This document shows, one piece after another, positions 4,312 to 5,947 of a stretch of 5,947 nucleotides of DNA. A program made the position numbers and the translations under genes. The notes below the pieces were generated by a model. The model was not told where the DNA came from, did not search any database, and saw only the letters and a program-made list of their open reading frames with translations. This DNA is from Oceanipulchritudo sp049975345 (lineage in GTDB: Bacteria; Verrucomicrobiota; Verrucomicrobiia; Opitutales; Oceanipulchritudinaceae): assembly GCA_049975345.1 (NCBI GenBank), contig JBNGDP010000171.1:1-5947 (forward strand), read 5' to 3'. Numbering within the stretch: the stretch's first letter is position 1; every line of letters starts with the position of its first letter.

Positions 4312-5947
4312 ATGAAAGCCCTTCGCACCGTCCTTCCCATTCTTTTCCTGTCCTGCCAATGCCTGTCCCTCCTGCACGGGGAGACCTATGATCATTTCAC
4401 GTACACGGTCAGCAACGGGGAGGTGACGATCACCGATTCCGGGTGTCTCAAAGAGGTGGTCATCCCCGCGGAAATCGGGGGACTGCCGGTGACGCGGATC
4501 GGGGACCGCGCCTTTGAAGGATGTCATCCCCTCACGAGTGTGACCATACCGGACACGGTCACGTCGATCGGGGAATGGGCCTTCCAAAGTTGCCAGATGC
4601 TGGACAACGTGATCCTGCCCGGCTCGGTCACGACCATCGGGAACTATGCGTTCTACCAGTGCAGCAGCCTGACCAGTATAACGATTCCCGACTCCGTCAC
4701 CTCGATCGGGGACAACGCCTTTGACCGCTGTGAAAACCTTGCCGCCATTGAGCTGCCCTCCTCGATCACCACCATCGGGAACTCCGTATTCCGGGCCTGC
4801 TGGAACCTGACCAGCGTGACGATTCCGGACTCCGTCACCTCCATCGGGGGCTGGGCCTTTACCCGTTGCGGCAACCTGACCGGATTGACGATTCCCGCCT
4901 CGGTCACCAGCATCGGGCCGCGGGCCTTCGATGGCTGCATCCGCCTGGAAAGCATGGACATCCCCGAGGGCGTTGTCTCCCTCGGGGAAGGGGTCTTCAG
5001 CGGGTGTACCAGCCTCGCCGCCATCACTTTCCCGGAAACGCTGACGCGGATTGAAGACTACGCATTCGAAAACTGTTCCGGCCTGGCCAGCGTGGCGCTT
5101 CCTCCCGCGCTCCAGCATCTTGGCGCCGGAGCCTTCCGGGACTGCGCCAACCTTGCGGAGGTGACCCTTCCCGATTCCCTGACGGTCATCGAAGGGTCCA
5201 CCTTTTCAAACTGTACCAGCCTGGCCGCCATCACCATACCCGACTCTGCCACCACCATCGGGACGGGGGCCTTCGCTCATTGCACAAGCCTGACCGGCGT
5301 GGCCCTGCCCGGTTCCGTCGCGTCCATCGGACGGATGGCCTTTGGCGGATGCACCGGCCTGACCAGCATGGTGATCCCGGAGGGAATCACGACCATCCCA
5401 GAGACCATGTTTTCCGGCTGCACCAGTCTGACCGGAGTGACGATTCCCGCATCCGTCACGACCATCGAGTTCGGCGCATTCTCCGGTTGCCACAGCCTCA
5501 CCAGCCTGCCCACCGGGGAAGGTGTCACGACGATCGGCGAAAAGGCCTTCTGGGATTGCGACGGCCTGACCGAAGTGACCCTTCCCGGGACCATCACCAG
5601 CATCGGGGATGAAGCTTTCGCCGGCTGCACCAGCCTTTCCAATATTCTCTTCCTCGGTGATCCCCCGCTCGTCGGGACCAACGCCTTCACCTGGGGACAT
5701 CCCGACCTGCAAATGCAGTACCTGGAAGGCGTCCCCGGCTGGGGCGATACCTTCGCGGATTTCCCGGCCTTCCCGGTCGATCCCGACTGGCTCTGGGGAC
5801 GCTTCGACATGGTGGACCTGCCGGGCGGCACCTACAGCGATACCGGGAATTGGCTGGGCTGGGTGGAGATCTCGCTCCGCCCGTGGATCTGGCATCCGAA
5901 AACGGAAAAGTGGCTCTACATCCCCGAACGGGTCGCCGCCGCCGGCC
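4312..5947 (+). CDS. Exported BspA-like leucine-rich-repeat (LRR_5) protein, 3' end outside window
   Basis: The frame is open for 545 codons to the window edge with no stop. Residues 1-23 form a probable signal peptide: MKALR, then a hydrophobic core VLPILFLSC, cleaved perhaps after HG23. A non-canonical lipobox at Cys15 is less likely. Residues 24-73 are an N-terminal cap (YDHFTYTVSNGEVTI and GLPVTRIGDRAFEGC). Residues 74-441 are 16 uninterrupted 23-residue repeats of the form LxxVxIPxSVTxIGxxAF followed by xxCxx. A degenerate repeat (ILFLGDPPLVGTNAF) and GVPGWGDTF close the solenoid at 442-485. From about 493 a tryptophan-rich segment (WLWGRF, NWLGWVEI, PWIWHPKTEKWLYIPE) begins and is cut off. 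BspA-like repeats often mediate surface attachment or protein binding; the partner here is unknown. No convincing promoter or Shine-Dalgarno is seen in the 98 nt after the nuclease gene. Confidence 0.9.
   Translation, partial: MKALRTVLPILFLSCQCLSLLHGETYDHFTYTVSNGEVTITDSGCLKEVVIPAEIGGLPVTRIGDRAFEGCHPLTSVTIPDTVTSIGEWAFQSCQMLDNVILPGSVTTIGNYAFYQCSSLTSITIPDSVTSIGDNAFDRCENLAAIELPSSITTIGNSVFRACWNLTSVTIPDSVTSIGGWAFTRCGNLTGLTIPASVTSIGPRAFDGCIRLESMDIPEGVVSLGEGVFSGCTSLAAITFPETLTRIEDYAFENCSGLASVALPPALQHLGAGAFRDCANLAEVTLPDSLTVIEGSTFSNCTSLAAITIPDSATTIGTGAFAHCTSLTGVALPGSVASIGRMAFGGCTGLTSMVIPEGITTIPETMFSGCTSLTGVTIPASVTTIEFGAFSGCHSLTSLPTGEGVTTIGEKAFWDCDGLTEVTLPGTITSIGDEAFAGCTSLSNILFLGDPPLVGTNAFTWGHPDLQMQYLEGVPGWGDTFADFPAFPVDPDWLWGRFDMVDLPGGTYSDTGNWLGWVEISLRPWIWHPKTEKWLYIPERVAAAG
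4531..5634 (+). repeat. 16 in-frame 69-nt repeats encoding the LRR solenoid
   Basis: The DNA repeats with a 69-nt period, exactly 23 codons, for 16 units without any indel. Conservation at the DNA level is uneven. The units at 4669 and 4807 share long runs such as GACTCCGTCACCTC and are far closer than later ones. Every unit keeps the Cys codon at repeat position 21. Antisense and off-frame open frames across this stretch are by-products of the periodicity. Confidence 0.85.

Noticed and set aside
4276..5895. Several minus-strand open frames with repetitive G/D-rich or V/R-rich peptides
   Set aside because: They are complementary frames of the 69-nt LRR repeats; the plus frame has a signal peptide, constant repeat register and conserved residues.

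Overview
This 5.9-kb window looks like chromosomal DNA from a GC-rich bacterium of the PVC group, most likely Verrucomicrobiota (Opitutae-like) or a relative. That placement is an inference. It rests on the style of the BspA-type leucine-rich-repeat protein with a tryptophan-rich tail, on the GLSLG form of the FabD active-site motif, and on the lack of recognisable Shine-Dalgarno sequences in front of all four protein genes. No 16S or other decisive marker is present. The assembly has one 100-N gap.

Left part (1-2983, minus strand): fabD (malonyl-CoA:ACP transacylase) is followed by lepA (elongation factor 4). Both are full-length housekeeping genes. Each stop codon is followed directly by a long inverted-repeat element. 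The arms are made of degenerate 8-nt units (CGGAGNCA type) and the spacer is 61-63 nt. One copy (1943-2081) fills almost all of the fabD-lepA gap and ends about 10 nt before the lepA start. The other (1-121) follows lepA and may continue beyond the window edge.

Middle (2984-3912): a divergent intergenic region holds a 16-bp dyad in the fabD leader, a plausible sigma70-type promoter and a boxA-like motif. It leads into ssrA, a complete one-piece tmRNA (3183-3534) whose tag reads GENEYALAA. The last six bases of the tmRNA are also the start of a 26-bp perfect palindrome arm. After this come a small hairpin and a 29-nt tandem repeat array broken by the assembly gap.

Right part (3913-5947, plus strand): a small single-domain GIY-YIG nuclease gene lies directly beyond the repeat array. 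It is followed by the 5' 1.6 kb of a gene for an exported LRR_5/BspA-like protein with 16 regular 23-residue repeats, cut by the window edge.

The genes do not form one pathway. fabD serves fatty-acid synthesis, while lepA and ssrA both act on stalled or mistranslocated ribosomes. The most interesting structure is non-coding: the stop-codon-abutting inverted repeats, and the palindrome / tandem repeat / GIY-YIG cluster placed at the 3' end of the tmRNA gene.
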